Source: Gaiellasilicea sp963765705 (lineage in GTDB: Bacteria > Actinomycetota > Thermoleophilia > Gaiellales > Gaiellaceae). Taken from it: 64,000 nt of DNA. The stretch covers positions 310,001 through 374,000 of the forward strand of contig CAVXXJ010000001.1 of NCBI GenBank assembly GCA_963765705.1, written 5' to 3'. The stretch's first letter is position 1; every line of letters starts with the position of its first letter. Made by a program: the position numbers and the translations under genes. The notes under the pieces are model-generated. The model was not told the DNA's origin and ran no database searches. It saw only the letters and a list, made by a program, of their open reading frames with translations. Of this stretch, positions 1 through 8,997 are shown piece by piece.

Positions 1-1
1 C

Positions 2-3000
2 GCTTCCGCCGGTGCGTGGTCGAACATCGGCGCGGCCGACATCTCGCCGCCGTACGAGGCCTCCTGGACGACGAACCTCGTCGCCGACGGCCCCTACGAC
101 CTCCGCGCCGTCGTCACGGACTCGGTCGGCAACGTCGCCAACCAGCTGCTCCCGGACCTGCCGAAGACGGTCGACAACACGGCTCCCTCCGGCTCCGTCA
201 CGTCGCCGGCGCCTTCGAGCTCCGTTTCCGGCAGCATCGACGTGACCGCAACCGGAACCGACGGCGCCGCGCCGCCGGCCTCGGGCGTGTCCGCGGTGCG
301 CTTCGAGATCAAGCCCTTCGGCGCCGGCTCGTTCACCGTCTTCGGCACCCAGACCGTCCCGACCGTGGGCTCGACATACACGCAGTCCGTGACCACGGGC
401 TCGTTCGCCGACGGCCCCGCCGACCTGCAGGTGGTCGTCACCGACGTCGCCGGCAACGAGGCAACGTCGGCAACCCGGACGATCAACCTCGACAACGACG
501 CCCCGGTCGTCACGCTCGACGACCCCGGCGCCGCCGTCGGCTCGAGCGTCGTCCTGAACGCCACGTCGTCCGGCGACACGACCGACGTCACGTTCCGCTA
601 CCGGCCCGTCGGCAGCGGCGGCGCCGGCACCGCAATCGGCTCGGATGCCGCTGCGCCCTTCACGACGACCTGGACGACAACGCCCGCGGCCGAGCAGCAG
701 TGGGAGCTGATCGCGGTCGCGACCGACGGCGGCGGCAACAGCTCCACCAGCGCCCCGCGCATCGTCCTCGTCGACCGCACGCAGCCCACCGGCAGCGTCA
801 CGGCGCCGACGACCGGAGCAGCCGTCGGCGGCTCCGCAGTCGCGCTCGCGGCGACTGCTGCCGACGTCGGCGGCTCCGGTGTCGCTCTGGTCGAGTGGCA
901 GGTCAAGCTCTTCGGCTCCGCCACCTTCAACGTCGTCGCGAACGACGCGACGGCACCGTACGACGGCACCTGGGACGCGACGGCCGCCCCGGACGGCGCC
1001 ACCGAGATCCGGGCCCTGATCACCGACGCTGCCGGCAACGTCCGCACGACCGCCGTGATCCCGGTCACGGTCGACTCGACCGGGCCGAGCGTCACGCTCA
1101 CCGACCCCGGCGCGGTGGTCTCGGGCACCATCTCTTTGGCCGCCAGCACCGGCGGAGGCGCCGTCCGCGTCGCATTCGGCATCTCGCCGGCGGGCGGCGG
1201 CACCTGGACGGAGATCGCATCGGACACGAGTGCGCCGTTCGGCACCCCGCTGGACACGAGCACCGTCCCCGACGGGATGTACGACCTGCGCGCGATCGGC
1301 TACGACTCGGTCGGCAATCCCTCGACCGCCTCCGTCCGCGCGAACGTCCGGTTCGACAACACTGCTCCCACCCTCGCCTCCTCGGCTCCGGCCGACGGAT
1401 CCGTCTCCGCGTCCGCCAACCAGATCGTCCTGACGGCGAGCGAGCCGGTCGTCGCGCCCGGCGCGCTGCTCGACGGCGCCGCAGCACCCGCCCCGGTCAT
1501 CGTCGGCAACGAGCTCACCTTCCCGACCGGCGCGCTTGCCGACGGCCTGCATGTGCTCTCCGGCGAGCTCGAGGACGCGAGCGGCACCCGAACGCCGTTC
1601 CGCGTCGCCGTCACGATCGAGGGCACGCCGCTGGCGAATCGGCCTCCGGTCGAGAAGTCGGCGTCCCCGACAGGGATGACGACGCTCGAGGCAGCAGGTC
1701 AGCTCGCCACCGTCCGGATGCCGGCCTCGGCGTGGCCGTCACCGCTGCCCGCAGCACAGGACTTCCTCGTTCTCCGCGTCGACCCCGACGTGCCTTCGGC
1801 CGCGCTGGCGCCCAGGCTCGCAGTGGGTAGCCAGGTGATCGAGGTCTCGGCCAGCTGGGCGCTCGCCGGCACGGTCGTGCATGACTTCAACGACGTGCTC
1901 GAGGTGCTGCTGCCCGCCTCCGCCGGCGCGTACGGCGTCCCCGGCACCTCGCTGGACGGAACGACCTGGCGGACACTTCAGCGGCTGAGCGGCACGACGC
2001 TGCCCGCGGGAAGCGCTGACGGCTTCTACCGCGACGGCGCCGGCGTCCACGTCCTGACGCGTCACCTCTCCTTCTTCGCCTTCTTCGGCGACACCCAGCC
2101 CCCGACGCCGCCGGTGCACGTTGCGGGCGTGGTCGCCGCCGACGGGCTGACCCTGCGCTGGGTGCCCGGCACCGACGACAGCGGCGAGCTCGGCAACGTC
2201 GTATTGCTCGTGAACGGCGAGCCCTATGCCTCGTTCGAGTCGACGCAGTTCGAGGTGAAGCTCGGCGCCTTCGCGCCTGGCGACACCCGGGTCTTCACGT
2301 TCCTGCAGTACGACGCGGCCGGCAACGTCAGCGGCGCCTCCGAGGCGTTGCGGGCGGTCCCCTCGGTGATCGGCCTGGGCACCAAGGCGGCAGCTGCCAA
2401 GCTCGCAGCCGCGGGCTTCAAGCTGGGCAAGGTCGGCGAAGTCGTCGCCACCGGAGTCGCGCCCGGAACGATCATCGGCCCGACAGAGCTGAGGGTCGCC
2501 GCGGCCGGGTCGTCGGTCGACGTGCTCGCCTCGCTCACCGCACCCCAGGCACAGTTCCAGCTCCGGATCGCGAACGACAAGACCGTCAAGGTCCGCGTCG
2601 GGAGCGTCTCCTCGATTCCGGCGCGCGTCTTCGTGACGCGTCCCGCCGGCGTGGTCGCCACGCTCGCGACGTCGAGTGGCCGGCGCCTGTACACCTGGCG
2701 CTTCCGCGTCCAGGCGGGTGTGACGATCAAGAAGCTGGGCCTGCCGTCGCAGGTGCGCCGGCCGGGCCTCTACCGCCTGACCTGGCGTGCCACGTCGGGC
2801 TCGACCACCGCCAAGACGGCAAGCCTGATCAGGTTCGTCGGCCCGGGCATCGAGCAATTCCGGACGCGCCCGCATCGTGTCGAGGTGGTGCTGGCCGTGG
2901 ACACCTCGAAGGGTGCCCGCCGGATCAGCAGCTCGGCCGACCGGGTCGTGTCACATGCGACGCCGGAGCGCACGTTCGCGCTGCTGAGCGCACGGGACCG

Positions 3001-3226
3001 CACGGTCGACGTCGTCGTCGTCGACGTCGACCGCTTCGGCCTCCAGTTCCTGCGCGACCTGCGCACCGTCTTCCCGACGGTGCGGGTGATCGCGCTCTCC
3101 GACCGTGCGGCGCTCCGGCCCGGGATCAAGCGTGCCGGCGCCTTTTCGATCCTCGCCCGCTCCGCGTCGCAACCGCAGCTGATCCGCGCGATCCGCTCCG
3201 CGTCGGCCACCCTTCCGCGGCGCTAG
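2..3226 (+). CDS. Large Ig-repeat surface protein with FN3, PASTA-like and receiver-like C-terminal domains (5' partial)
   Basis: The frame is open from the first bases of the window, so the N-terminus (and any signal peptide) lies outside; 1074 residues are visible. Residues 1-500 are repeats of about 100 residues with the pattern ...VTDxAGN...VDNTAPSV.L..PA, typical of bacterial Ig-like/cadherin-like surface repeats. An FN3-like unit follows (about 700-780, PPTPPVHVAG...DAAGNVSGASE), then a PASTA-like unit (about 782-848, VIGLGTKAAAAKLAAAGFKLG). The last 120 residues look like a receiver domain: strand VVLAVD, then VDVVVVDVDRFG with Asp where a phospho-acceptor would sit, VRVIALSD, and an Arg where the conserved Lys is expected. 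The first parts suggest an exported adhesin or cell-wall protein; the receiver-like end is unusual for that. It converges on the TauE gene, sharing CTAG as both stops. Confidence 0.85.
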   Translation, partial: ASAGAWSNIGAADISPPYEASWTTNLVADGPYDLRAVVTDSVGNVANQLLPDLPKTVDNTAPSGSVTSPAPSSSVSGSIDVTATGTDGAAPPASGVSAVRFEIKPFGAGSFTVFGTQTVPTVGSTYTQSVTTGSFADGPADLQVVVTDVAGNEATSATRTINLDNDAPVVTLDDPGAAVGSSVVLNATSSGDTTDVTFRYRPVGSGGAGTAIGSDAAAPFTTTWTTTPAAEQQWELIAVATDGGGNSSTSAPRIVLVDRTQPTGSVTAPTTGAAVGGSAVALAATAADVGGSGVALVEWQVKLFGSATFNVVANDATAPYDGTWDATAAPDGATEIRALITDAAGNVRTTAVIPVTVDSTGPSVTLTDPGAVVSGTISLAASTGGGAVRVAFGISPAGGGTWTEIASDTSAPFGTPLDTSTVPDGMYDLRAIGYDSVGNPSTASVRANVRFDNTAPTLASSAPADGSVSASANQIVLTASEPVVAPGALLDGAAAPAPVIVGNELTFPTGALADGLHVLSGELEDASGTRTPFRVAVTIEGTPLANRPPVEKSASPTGMTTLEAAGQLATVRMPASAWPSPLPAAQDFLVLRVDPDVPSAALAPRLAVGSQVIEVSASWALAGTVVHDFNDVLEVLLPASAGAYGVPGTSLDGTTWRTLQRLSGTTLPAGSADGFYRDGAGVHVLTRHLSFFAFFGDTQPPTPPVHVAGVVAADGLTLRWVPGTDDSGELGNVVLLVNGEPYASFESTQFEVKLGAFAPGDTRVFTFLQYDAAGNVSGASEALRAVPSVIGLGTKAAAAKLAAAGFKLGKVGEVVATGVAPGTIIGPTELRVAAAGSSVDVLASLTAPQAQFQLRIANDKTVKVRVGSVSSIPARVFVTRPAGVVATLATSSGRRLYTWRFRVQAGVTIKKLGLPSQVRRPGLYRLTWRATSGSTTAKTASLIRFVGPGIEQFRTRPHRVEVVLAVDTSKGARRISSSADRVVSHATPERTFALLSARDRTVDVVVVDVDRFGLQFLRDLRTVFPTVRVIALSDRAALRPGIKRAGAFSILARSASQPQLIRAIRSASATLPRR

Positions 3227-3969
3227 AGCGCGGCTTGCGCGGCGAACGCCGCGCCGACCACGACGAGGACGACGCCGAGCGCGATCCGCAGCACGTTTTC
3301 GTCGAGCCTGCCCGTCGCCCTGGCCCCGAGCCAGCCTCCCGGCATCGCACCGGCGAGCCCGGCGAGGAGCAACGGCCACTCGATGCCGAGCGCGCCGGTG
3401 TGCGCCGCGAAGCCGGCGACGCCGAGCAGGAAGCCGACGACGAGGTTCGTGCCGGCCGCGCGCCTGACATCCATCCCGACGCCGCGCACGAGAGTCGGCA
3501 TCCGCAGCGTCCCGAGGATGACGCCGACGGCGCCGCCGAGGGCGCCGATTCCGAGCCCCCCGGCCACCGCGGGTGCCAGCCGGAGGCGCTCCCGCACTCG
3601 CGGCTGCACCGGGCGCAACGCGAGATCGACCCCGCTCCAGACGAGCACGGCCGCAATCGCCGCCTGAAGCGCCCGCTCGGAGACCTCGTCGGCGAACAGG
3701 GCGCCGACCACCGCACCGGCGATCGAGGGCGGCGCCATCCAGGCGACGACACGCCAGTCGACACGGCCCTCACGGGCATGGCGGATGGCGCCGGTGCCGG
3801 CCGCCGCCGCGGAGATGGCGATGTTCGTCCCCGCGGCGGCGAGCGGGCTTCCCGAGATGGCGACGATCAGCGGTAGGCGCAGCGTCCCGAGCACGAGCCC
3901 CAGCATCGAGCCCACGTACCCGGCGACGAACGACCCGATGAAAGCTAGCGCGAGCTCCCAGGCTTCCAC
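3223..3969 (-). CDS. TauE/SafE-family sulfite/anion exporter, membrane permease
   Basis: 248 residues, about eight hydrophobic segments arranged as two similar halves (LGTLRLPLIVAISGSPLAAAGTNIA near residue 30 and ILGTLRMPTLVRGVGMDVRRAAGTNLVVG near 150). The repeated LGTLR.P and AAGTN motifs mark the TauE/SafE (DUF81) family of small-anion exporters. The substrate cannot be read from sequence. The start overlaps the end of the cobalamin adenosyltransferase gene by 25 nt, so it is probably the last gene of the acyl-CoA dehydrogenase/adenosyltransferase transcript. Confidence 0.85.
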   Translation of the reverse strand: MEAWELALAFIGSFVAGYVGSMLGLVLGTLRLPLIVAISGSPLAAAGTNIAISAAAAGTGAIRHAREGRVDWRVVAWMAPPSIAGAVVGALFADEVSERALQAAIAAVLVWSGVDLALRPVQPRVRERLRLAPAVAGGLGIGALGGAVGVILGTLRMPTLVRGVGMDVRRAAGTNLVVGFLLGVAGFAAHTGALGIEWPLLLAGLAGAMPGGWLGARATGRLDENVLRIALGVVLVVVGAAFAAQAAL

Positions 3970-4523
3970 AGGGGCTCGTCTGCGGCGGCGGCGGCGTTGG
4001 CTGAGCGGGCGAGGATGAAGAGCAGGTCGGAGAGCCGGTTCAGGTAGACGAGGACGAGGGGGTTGAGCTCGACCCCCTCCGACCCGAGCAGCACCTCGCG
4101 CTCGGCGCGCCGGCAGATGGTACGCGCGACGTGCAGGCGCGCGGCAGCCTCGGTGCCGCCGGGAAGCACGAAGCTCCGCAGCTCGGGCAGCTCGGCGTTG
4201 AGCTCGTCACACCACTGCTCCAGCCGGTCGATCATCGGCTGCTCGACGCGCAGCCGGTCGGTGACGCCCCAGGGCACCGAAAGGTCGGCGCCGACGTCGA
4301 AGAGCTCGTTCTGAATCCGCGTCAGCGGCTCGCGCAGACGCTCCGGCACGTCTCCCGCGAGCACGACGCCGAGCGCGGAATTGAGCTCGTCGACGGTGCC
4401 GAACGCGCCGATCCGGCAGTCCAGCTTGGAAACGCGGGAGCCGTCGCCGAGCGAGGTCTCACCGCCGTCGCCGCCGCGCGTGTAGATCCGCGTCAGGCGG
4501 ACCGGCTCGTCGCGGCTTCTCAC
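3945..4523 (-). CDS. Cob(I)alamin adenosyltransferase, PduO type
   Basis: 192 residues, the normal length of PduO-type ATP:cob(I)alamin adenosyltransferases, which make adenosylcobalamin. The N-terminal ATP-binding motif TRGGDGGETSLGDGSRVSK (about 13-31) and the C-terminal helices CRRAEREVL and YLNRLSDLLFILAR are the family signatures. It starts with GTG in a GTGA overlap with the stop of the upstream acyl-CoA dehydrogenase, so translation is probably coupled. Pairing with acyl-CoA oxidation would fit a B12-dependent mutase elsewhere in the genome, but no mutase is in this window. Confidence 0.93.
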   Translation of the reverse strand: MRSRDEPVRLTRIYTRGGDGGETSLGDGSRVSKLDCRIGAFGTVDELNSALGVVLAGDVPERLREPLTRIQNELFDVGADLSVPWGVTDRLRVEQPMIDRLEQWCDELNAELPELRSFVLPGGTEAAARLHVARTICRRAEREVLLGSEGVELNPLVLVYLNRLSDLLFILARSANAAAAADEPLWKPGSSR

Positions 4524-5680
4524 GCCGTCGCCGCGGGCTCGCGCTGCAGCCCCAGGATCTGGCGGGCGATCACGATCCGCTGGATCTCGCTCGTCCCCTC
4601 GTAGATCTCGGTGATCTTCGCGTCGCGGTAGTAGCGCTCGACCGGGAACTCCTTCGTGTAGCCGTAGCCGCCGAGGATCTGGATCGCGGCCGAGGTCTGG
4701 CGCGTCGCCATCTCGGACGCGAACAGCTTCGCCTTGGCGCCCGCCTCCGTGTGCGGCTCGCCCTGATCCTTCAGCCAGGCGGCGCGGTAGACGAGCAGCC
4801 GCGCGGCGTCGATCTCGGTCGACATGTCGGCGAGCTTGAACTGGATCGCCTGGTGCTCTCCGATCGGCTTGCCGAACGACCGCCGCTCCTTGGCGTACTC
4901 CCGCGCGACGTCGTACGCGGCCTGGGCGATCCCGACCGCCTGTGCGGCGATCCCGATCCGGCCGCCGTCGAGGGTCGCCATCGCCACGGTGAATCCCTTG
5001 CGCTCCTCGTGCAGCAGCCGGTCTCCGTCGACCCGCGTCTCGATCCGCAGCTCCGCGGTCGACGACGAGTTCAGCCCGAGCTTCTCCTCCTCGCGCGTCA
5101 CCTCGATGTGCTCGCGATCGAGGATGAACGCCGAGACGCCGCGGGCTCCTTCGATCTCCTGGTCGGTGCGCGCGAACAGGAGCAAGGTGCCGGCCTGCTC
5201 GCCGGAGGTGATGAACTGCTTCGTCCCCGAGATGCGCCAGCCGTCTCCGTCCGGAACCGCGGTCGTCCGCAGCGCCCCGGCGTCGGAGCCCGAGCCCGCC
5301 TCGGTGAGCGCGAAGGCGCCGATCTTCTCGCCGTGCGCCAGGGGCGGTACAAACCGCTCGCGCTGCTCCTCGGTGCCGAACGCGAGAATCGGCAGCGTGC
5401 AGGCGCTCGTGTGCACCGCCACCGTGACGCCGACCCCGGCGTCTGCACGCGAGAGCTCCTCGAGGACGAGGATGTAGGAGAGGAAGTCGGCGCCCGCACC
5501 GCCGAGCTCCGCGGGCACGCAGACCCCCAGTAGGCCCAGCTCGGAGAGCTTCGGATACAGCTCCGTCGGGAAGCGGTGCTCGCGGTCCCAGACGGCGGCG
5601 TTCGGCTCGATCTCGGCCTGCGCGAACTCTCGCGTCAGCGCCTGGATCTCCCGCTGGTCGTCCGTCAGGGAGAAGTCCAT
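4520..5680 (-). CDS. Acyl-CoA dehydrogenase
   Basis: 386 residues, full length for the short/medium-chain acyl-CoA dehydrogenase family (FAD-dependent alpha,beta-dehydrogenation of acyl-CoA). Seen: N-terminal helical domain MDFSLTDDQREIQ, FAD/substrate motifs ALTEAGSGSDAG and GTKQFITSG in the middle domain, FxxPIGEHQAIQFKLADM, and the C-terminal IYEGTSEIQRIVIARQIL, whose Glu is in the catalytic-base position of the butyryl/short-chain subgroup. First gene of a three-gene minus-strand run with the adenosyltransferase and TauE genes. Chain-length specificity is not assigned. Confidence 0.95.
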   Translation of the reverse strand: MDFSLTDDQREIQALTREFAQAEIEPNAAVWDREHRFPTELYPKLSELGLLGVCVPAELGGAGADFLSYILVLEELSRADAGVGVTVAVHTSACTLPILAFGTEEQRERFVPPLAHGEKIGAFALTEAGSGSDAGALRTTAVPDGDGWRISGTKQFITSGEQAGTLLLFARTDQEIEGARGVSAFILDREHIEVTREEEKLGLNSSSTAELRIETRVDGDRLLHEERKGFTVAMATLDGGRIGIAAQAVGIAQAAYDVAREYAKERRSFGKPIGEHQAIQFKLADMSTEIDAARLLVYRAAWLKDQGEPHTEAGAKAKLFASEMATRQTSAAIQILGGYGYTKEFPVERYYRDAKITEIYEGTSEIQRIVIARQILGLQREPAATA

Positions 5681-5718
5681 CGGGCCGAGTCTATCGCCGC
5701 GGCGCCGCCGAACAGACT

Positions 5719-5737
5719 TTGTGTTGAATCAACACAA
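5719..5737. repeat. 19-bp palindrome, copy 1 of a dispersed family
   Basis: TTGTGTTGAATCAACACAA: two 9-bp arms around a single central A. It lies between the start of the acyl-CoA dehydrogenase gene and the end of the HD-GYP gene. It is the exact reverse complement of the core of the second copy 36 bp away, and a related copy occurs inside trpE. No T-tract follows on either strand, so it is not an obvious intrinsic terminator. Confidence 0.85.
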
Positions 5738-5773
5738 GCGGTCGGCCAGCCCGCACCGCTCCGTGGGCGGAAC

Positions 5774-5800
5774 GAGCTTGTGTTGATTCAACACAAGCTC
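5774..5800. repeat. 27-bp perfect palindrome, copy 2 of the same family
   Basis: Two 13-bp arms (GAGCTTGTGTTGA and its complement) around one central T. The core TTGTGTTGATTCAACACAA matches copy 1 inverted. The element touches the stop codon of the HD-GYP regulator. It may act as an mRNA 3'-end stabiliser, a protein-binding site or a mobile palindromic repeat; the sequence alone does not decide. Confidence 0.88.
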
Positions 5801-6867
5801 TACGCGGCGGCCAGGAACTCCCGGCGGATCTCGTGCAGGACGTGCTCGCGGTCGCAGAAGGCGTCGACGACGTCCGGATCGAACTGCTTGCCCCGCTCGG
5901 CGACGATCTCCTGCCGGCAGGCACGCCAGCTCCGCGCCTCGCGGTATGGCCGGTGGTTCGTGATCGCGTCGACCGCGTCCGCGACGGCGAAGATGCGGGC
6001 GCCGATCGGGATCTCGTCACCGACGAGCCCGTCCGGGTAGCCGCTGCCGTCCCAGCGCTCGTGATGCGACCTGACGACCTCGATGCCGGCTTCGTGGAGG
6101 AAGTTGACACCGCCGATCATCTGGGCGCCGAGCAGGGTGTGCGCCTTCATCAGGCGCCACTCGGCCTCGTTCAGCTTGCCGGGCTTGAGCAGGATCTGGT
6201 CCGGAACGCCGATCTTGCCGATGTCGTGCAAGAGGAAGCCGTACTCGAGCGCGGGATCGGCGGCCAGCGCGGGATCGATCACGGCCGCGAGCTGGAGCGC
6301 GTAGCGCTGCACCCGCTGGGAGTGCTGGCGCGTCCCCGTGTCCTTGGTGCCGAGCGCCGTCGCGAGCGCCGAGACCGTCTCGCGGTACGCGCTCTCGAGC
6401 AGCCCCCGCTGCGCGCGCTCGATCTCGACCAGGTGACGCAGGTCGCGCGCATAGAGAACGAGCTGCTCCTCGCCGGACTGGTCCGGCGAGCGTCGCATCG
6501 GCGCCCCCACGCTCGCGCCGGCGAGTCGCTCGACGACGCCGAGCAGCTCGAGCGGCCGGAACGGCTTCAGCAGCAGCGCGTCGGCGCCGGCGGCTCCGGC
6601 GACCTCCTCGACGTCCTCCATCCCCGTCAGGAGCACGATCCGGATCGAGTGCGTGTCGGGGGCGGACTTGAGCTCCCGGCAGAAGGCGAGCCCGTCCATC
6701 CCGGGCATCCCGACGTCGAGCACGATCACGTCCGGCCGCGCGGTGGCAATCCGCTCCTCGGCCTCGGCGGCGCTCCCAGCTTCGTCGACGTCCACGTGGA
6801 CGTCCTCGAAGGTCGTTCGGAGCAGCGCGCGGAACCCTGAGTCGTCGTCTACCAGCAACAGGCGCAT
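5800..6867 (-). CDS. Response regulator with HD-GYP output domain (probable cyclic-di-GMP phosphodiesterase)
   Basis: 355 residues. The N-terminal receiver (1-120) has acidic pocket LLVDDDSG, phospho-acceptor in VIVLDVGMPG, Thr in VLLTGM and Lys in LLLKPFRP. The C-terminal HD-GYP domain (about 150-350) has HDIGKIGVPDQILLKPGKL and HHERWDGSGYPDGL, the metal and GYP motifs of cyclic-di-GMP phosphodiesterases. It is an orphan here, with no adjacent kinase, but has the same architecture as the regulator at 32439-33494. A CCCC-N4-GGGG element lies about 70 bp upstream. Confidence 0.93.
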   Translation of the reverse strand: MRLLLVDDDSGFRALLRTTFEDVHVDVDEAGSAAEAEERIATARPDVIVLDVGMPGMDGLAFCRELKSAPDTHSIRIVLLTGMEDVEEVAGAAGADALLLKPFRPLELLGVVERLAGASVGAPMRRSPDQSGEEQLVLYARDLRHLVEIERAQRGLLESAYRETVSALATALGTKDTGTRQHSQRVQRYALQLAAVIDPALAADPALEYGFLLHDIGKIGVPDQILLKPGKLNEAEWRLMKAHTLLGAQMIGGVNFLHEAGIEVVRSHHERWDGSGYPDGLVGDEIPIGARIFAVADAVDAITNHRPYREARSWRACRQEIVAERGKQFDPDVVDAFCDREHVLHEIRREFLAAA

Positions 6868-6939
6868 CGGTCCCCCCGGATCGGAATGCCTAGGACTCCT
6901 GGTATCGACAGGGTAGGACTAAGACTTGAATGGGACCTA

Positions 6940-6957
6940 CCCCGTTTGGGGGATTCC
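6940..6957 (+). promoter_or_regulatory. CCCC-N4-GGGGGAT element upstream of the HD-GYP regulator
   Basis: CCCCGTTTGGGGGATTCC (plus-strand orientation) lies in the gap between the hydroxyacyl-CoA dehydrogenase stop and the HD-GYP start. It resembles elements at 18239-18256 and 38191-38210, each near signalling genes. The core is nearly palindromic, so direction of action is open. Proposed operator; no known factor recognised. Confidence 0.4.
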
Positions 6958-7789
6958 TCAGTAGGTGTAGAAGCCTTGCCCCGACTTGCGACCGAGGCGG
7001 CCGGCGGCCACATACTGGCGCAACAGCGGGCAGGGAGCGTATTTCGGGTTGCCGAGCCCCTCGTGCAGCACGTCCATGATCGCGACGCACGTGTCGAGCC
7101 CGATCAGGTCTGCGAGCGCGAGCGGGCCGAGCGGATGCGCGAAACCGAGCTTCGCGATCGTGTCGATCGCCTCCGCCTCCGCCACACCCTCCATCAACGC
7201 GTAGACGGCCTCGTTGATGAACGGCATCAGGATCCGGTTGGAGACGAAGCCGGGGAAGTCGTTGGCCTGCGCCGGCACCTTGCCGAGCTCCTCGGCGAGC
7301 GCGGTGATCGCCGCCGTGGTCTCGTCGGAGGTCTGCACGGCAGCGGATCACCTCGACCAGCTTCAGGACGGGCACGGGGTTGAAGAAGTGCATGCCGATG
7401 ACGCGGTCGGGCCGGCTCGTCGCCGCAGCGAGCGAGGTGATCGGGATCGACGACGTGTTCGAGGCGAGGATCGCGGCGTCCGGGAGCACCTCGTCGGCGC
7501 GGCGGAAGATCTGCTCCTTCACCGCGGCGTCCTCGATCACCGCCTCGATCAGCAGGTCGGCGGGAACGATCTCGTCGACCGGCGCGACCCGTCCCAGTAC
7601 CTCCTCGGGGTCGCCCCCACCCTTCTCCGCCAGCTTCTCGAGGCTCTTGCGCATCGCCGCGAGGCCGCGCTCGGTCGCACCCGGTGCGGCGTCGTGGAGC
7701 GAGACGCGGCGTCCGGAGGCCGCGACGACCTGTGCGATGCCGGCGCCCATCTGGCCCGCGCCGACGACAAGAACGTGCTCGAACGGCAT
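6958..7789 (-). pseudogene. 3-hydroxyacyl-CoA (3-hydroxybutyryl-CoA) dehydrogenase, one frameshift
   Basis: The N-terminal Rossmann part (VLVVGAGQMGAGIAQVVAASG, residues 5-25; ASNTSSIPIT; GMHFFNPVPVLKLVEVI) is in one frame and the C-terminal domain (QANDFPGFVSNRILMPFINEA...GLDTC...GRKSGQGFYTY) in another. Removing one base near 7340-7350 (ATCCGCTGCC[G]TGCAG) joins them into a normal protein of about 277 residues of the PaaH/Hbd family, which oxidises 3-hydroxyacyl-CoA with NAD. All catalytic motifs are kept, so a single-base sequencing error is as likely as a true null allele. Functionally it fits the nearby thiolase and acyl-CoA dehydrogenase. Confidence 0.88.
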
Positions 7790-7842
7790 AATCGAGTGAG
7801 CCTATCCGGGACCCTCGGACTGGGCTCCGGTGTACATCTCAC

Positions 7843-8994
7843 ATGAGGCGCCTGCTCACCGGCCTGCTCCTCGCCGCCGCGCTCGCCGGCACGGCAGCGG
7901 CGGCGCAGCCCGCCCGCGTCCTGGCCGTCGAGTGGGAGGCCGGCGGGGGCAAGCTGCGCTGGGTCTCGCCGACCACGCTGCGTCCGGTCGGGCCTGCCGT
8001 CCTGAACGTCGGCGGCGCACCCGCCAATGTCGTCGCAGTCTCAACCGATCGGACGGTCGCGGCGATCGGCGGCGGCGAGAGGGGACGCCTTCGCTTCGTC
8101 CGGCTGAACGGCCTGCGTCCGGCCGGGCTGATGTGGCTCGGCGGCGGCTCGATCTACCAGGGAACCTGGGCAGCTCCCGATCGCCTCGTCGTCCTGCTGG
8201 GCGGCGTCCAGCCGGAGGTCGTCGTCGTCGACCCCAGGTCACGGAAGGTCCTGCGGCGCGAGCCGCTCTCGGGATTCGCGACGGGGGTCGTTCGCGCCGG
8301 TTCACGTCTCCTGACACTGCTCGTCCCCCGCGCACGGGTCGGGCCGGCGGCGCTCGCCGTGATCGACGCCGACGGGACGGTGCGCACGGCGCCGCTCAGC
8401 GGCATCCAGGCCGGGTTCACACCGCCGACAACACCCGGAGGCGCCGGCCGACAGGCCTCCCCCGCGGTCGTCGCCGACGGCTCGCGCGCCGTCGTCCTCG
8501 CAGACGATCGGCTGGCCGAGGTCGATCTCGAGACGCTCGCGGTCCGCAGCCAGGCGCTCGTCACTCGCTCGACGCAGCGGACGTCGAAGGTCATCAACGG
8601 CTGGGGGCGCAGCGCGGTGTGGCTGCGGGACGACACGATCGCGTACTCCGGCTGGGCGACCGACGAGTTCGGGAAGCTGACGACCACGGGTGTCCGTTAC
8701 GTCGACGTCGAGACGGGTGCGACCCGCGTGCTCGACGCCACGGCACGGTCGATGACGCGGGCCGGATCGACGCTCCTCGTCCACGGCGGCGGGCCGCTCA
8801 AGGGCTTCGCGCTCGACGGAACGCTGCGCTACGAGCTGCTCGCCGGCGCCGACACGGGCTACGTCCAGGTCGCCGGACGCTATGCCTACGTCGGCTCGGG
8901 CAACAGCACCCGCTTCGCAATCGTCGACGTCCCTAGCGGGAGAGTCGTCGGCCTGGCTCGCACGGACAAGCCGACCACTCTGCTCCAGCCCTAG
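7843..8994 (+). CDS. Secreted protein of unknown function, beta-propeller-like
   Basis: 383 residues. An N-terminal signal peptide is clear (MRRLLTGLLLAAALAGTAAAAQ, cleavage near residue 21). The mature part is a series of about 45-residue units with hydrophobic strands and turns (VVVDPRSRKVLRRE, LAVIDADGTVRTAP, AEVDLETLAVRSQ, RYVDVETGATRVLDA), as in PQQ/WD40-type propellers, but no specific family motif is recognised. It is transcribed divergently from the hydroxyacyl-CoA dehydrogenase with 53 bp between starts, and its stop is 3 bp from that of the converging NTR-like gene. Confidence 0.75.
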   Translation: MRRLLTGLLLAAALAGTAAAAQPARVLAVEWEAGGGKLRWVSPTTLRPVGPAVLNVGGAPANVVAVSTDRTVAAIGGGERGRLRFVRLNGLRPAGLMWLGGGSIYQGTWAAPDRLVVLLGGVQPEVVVVDPRSRKVLRREPLSGFATGVVRAGSRLLTLLVPRARVGPAALAVIDADGTVRTAPLSGIQAGFTPPTTPGGAGRQASPAVVADGSRAVVLADDRLAEVDLETLAVRSQALVTRSTQRTSKVINGWGRSAVWLRDDTIAYSGWATDEFGKLTTTGVRYVDVETGATRVLDATARSMTRAGSTLLVHGGGPLKGFALDGTLRYELLAGADTGYVQVAGRYAYVGSGNSTRFAIVDVPSGRVVGLARTDKPTTLLQP

Positions 8995-8997
8995 CTC

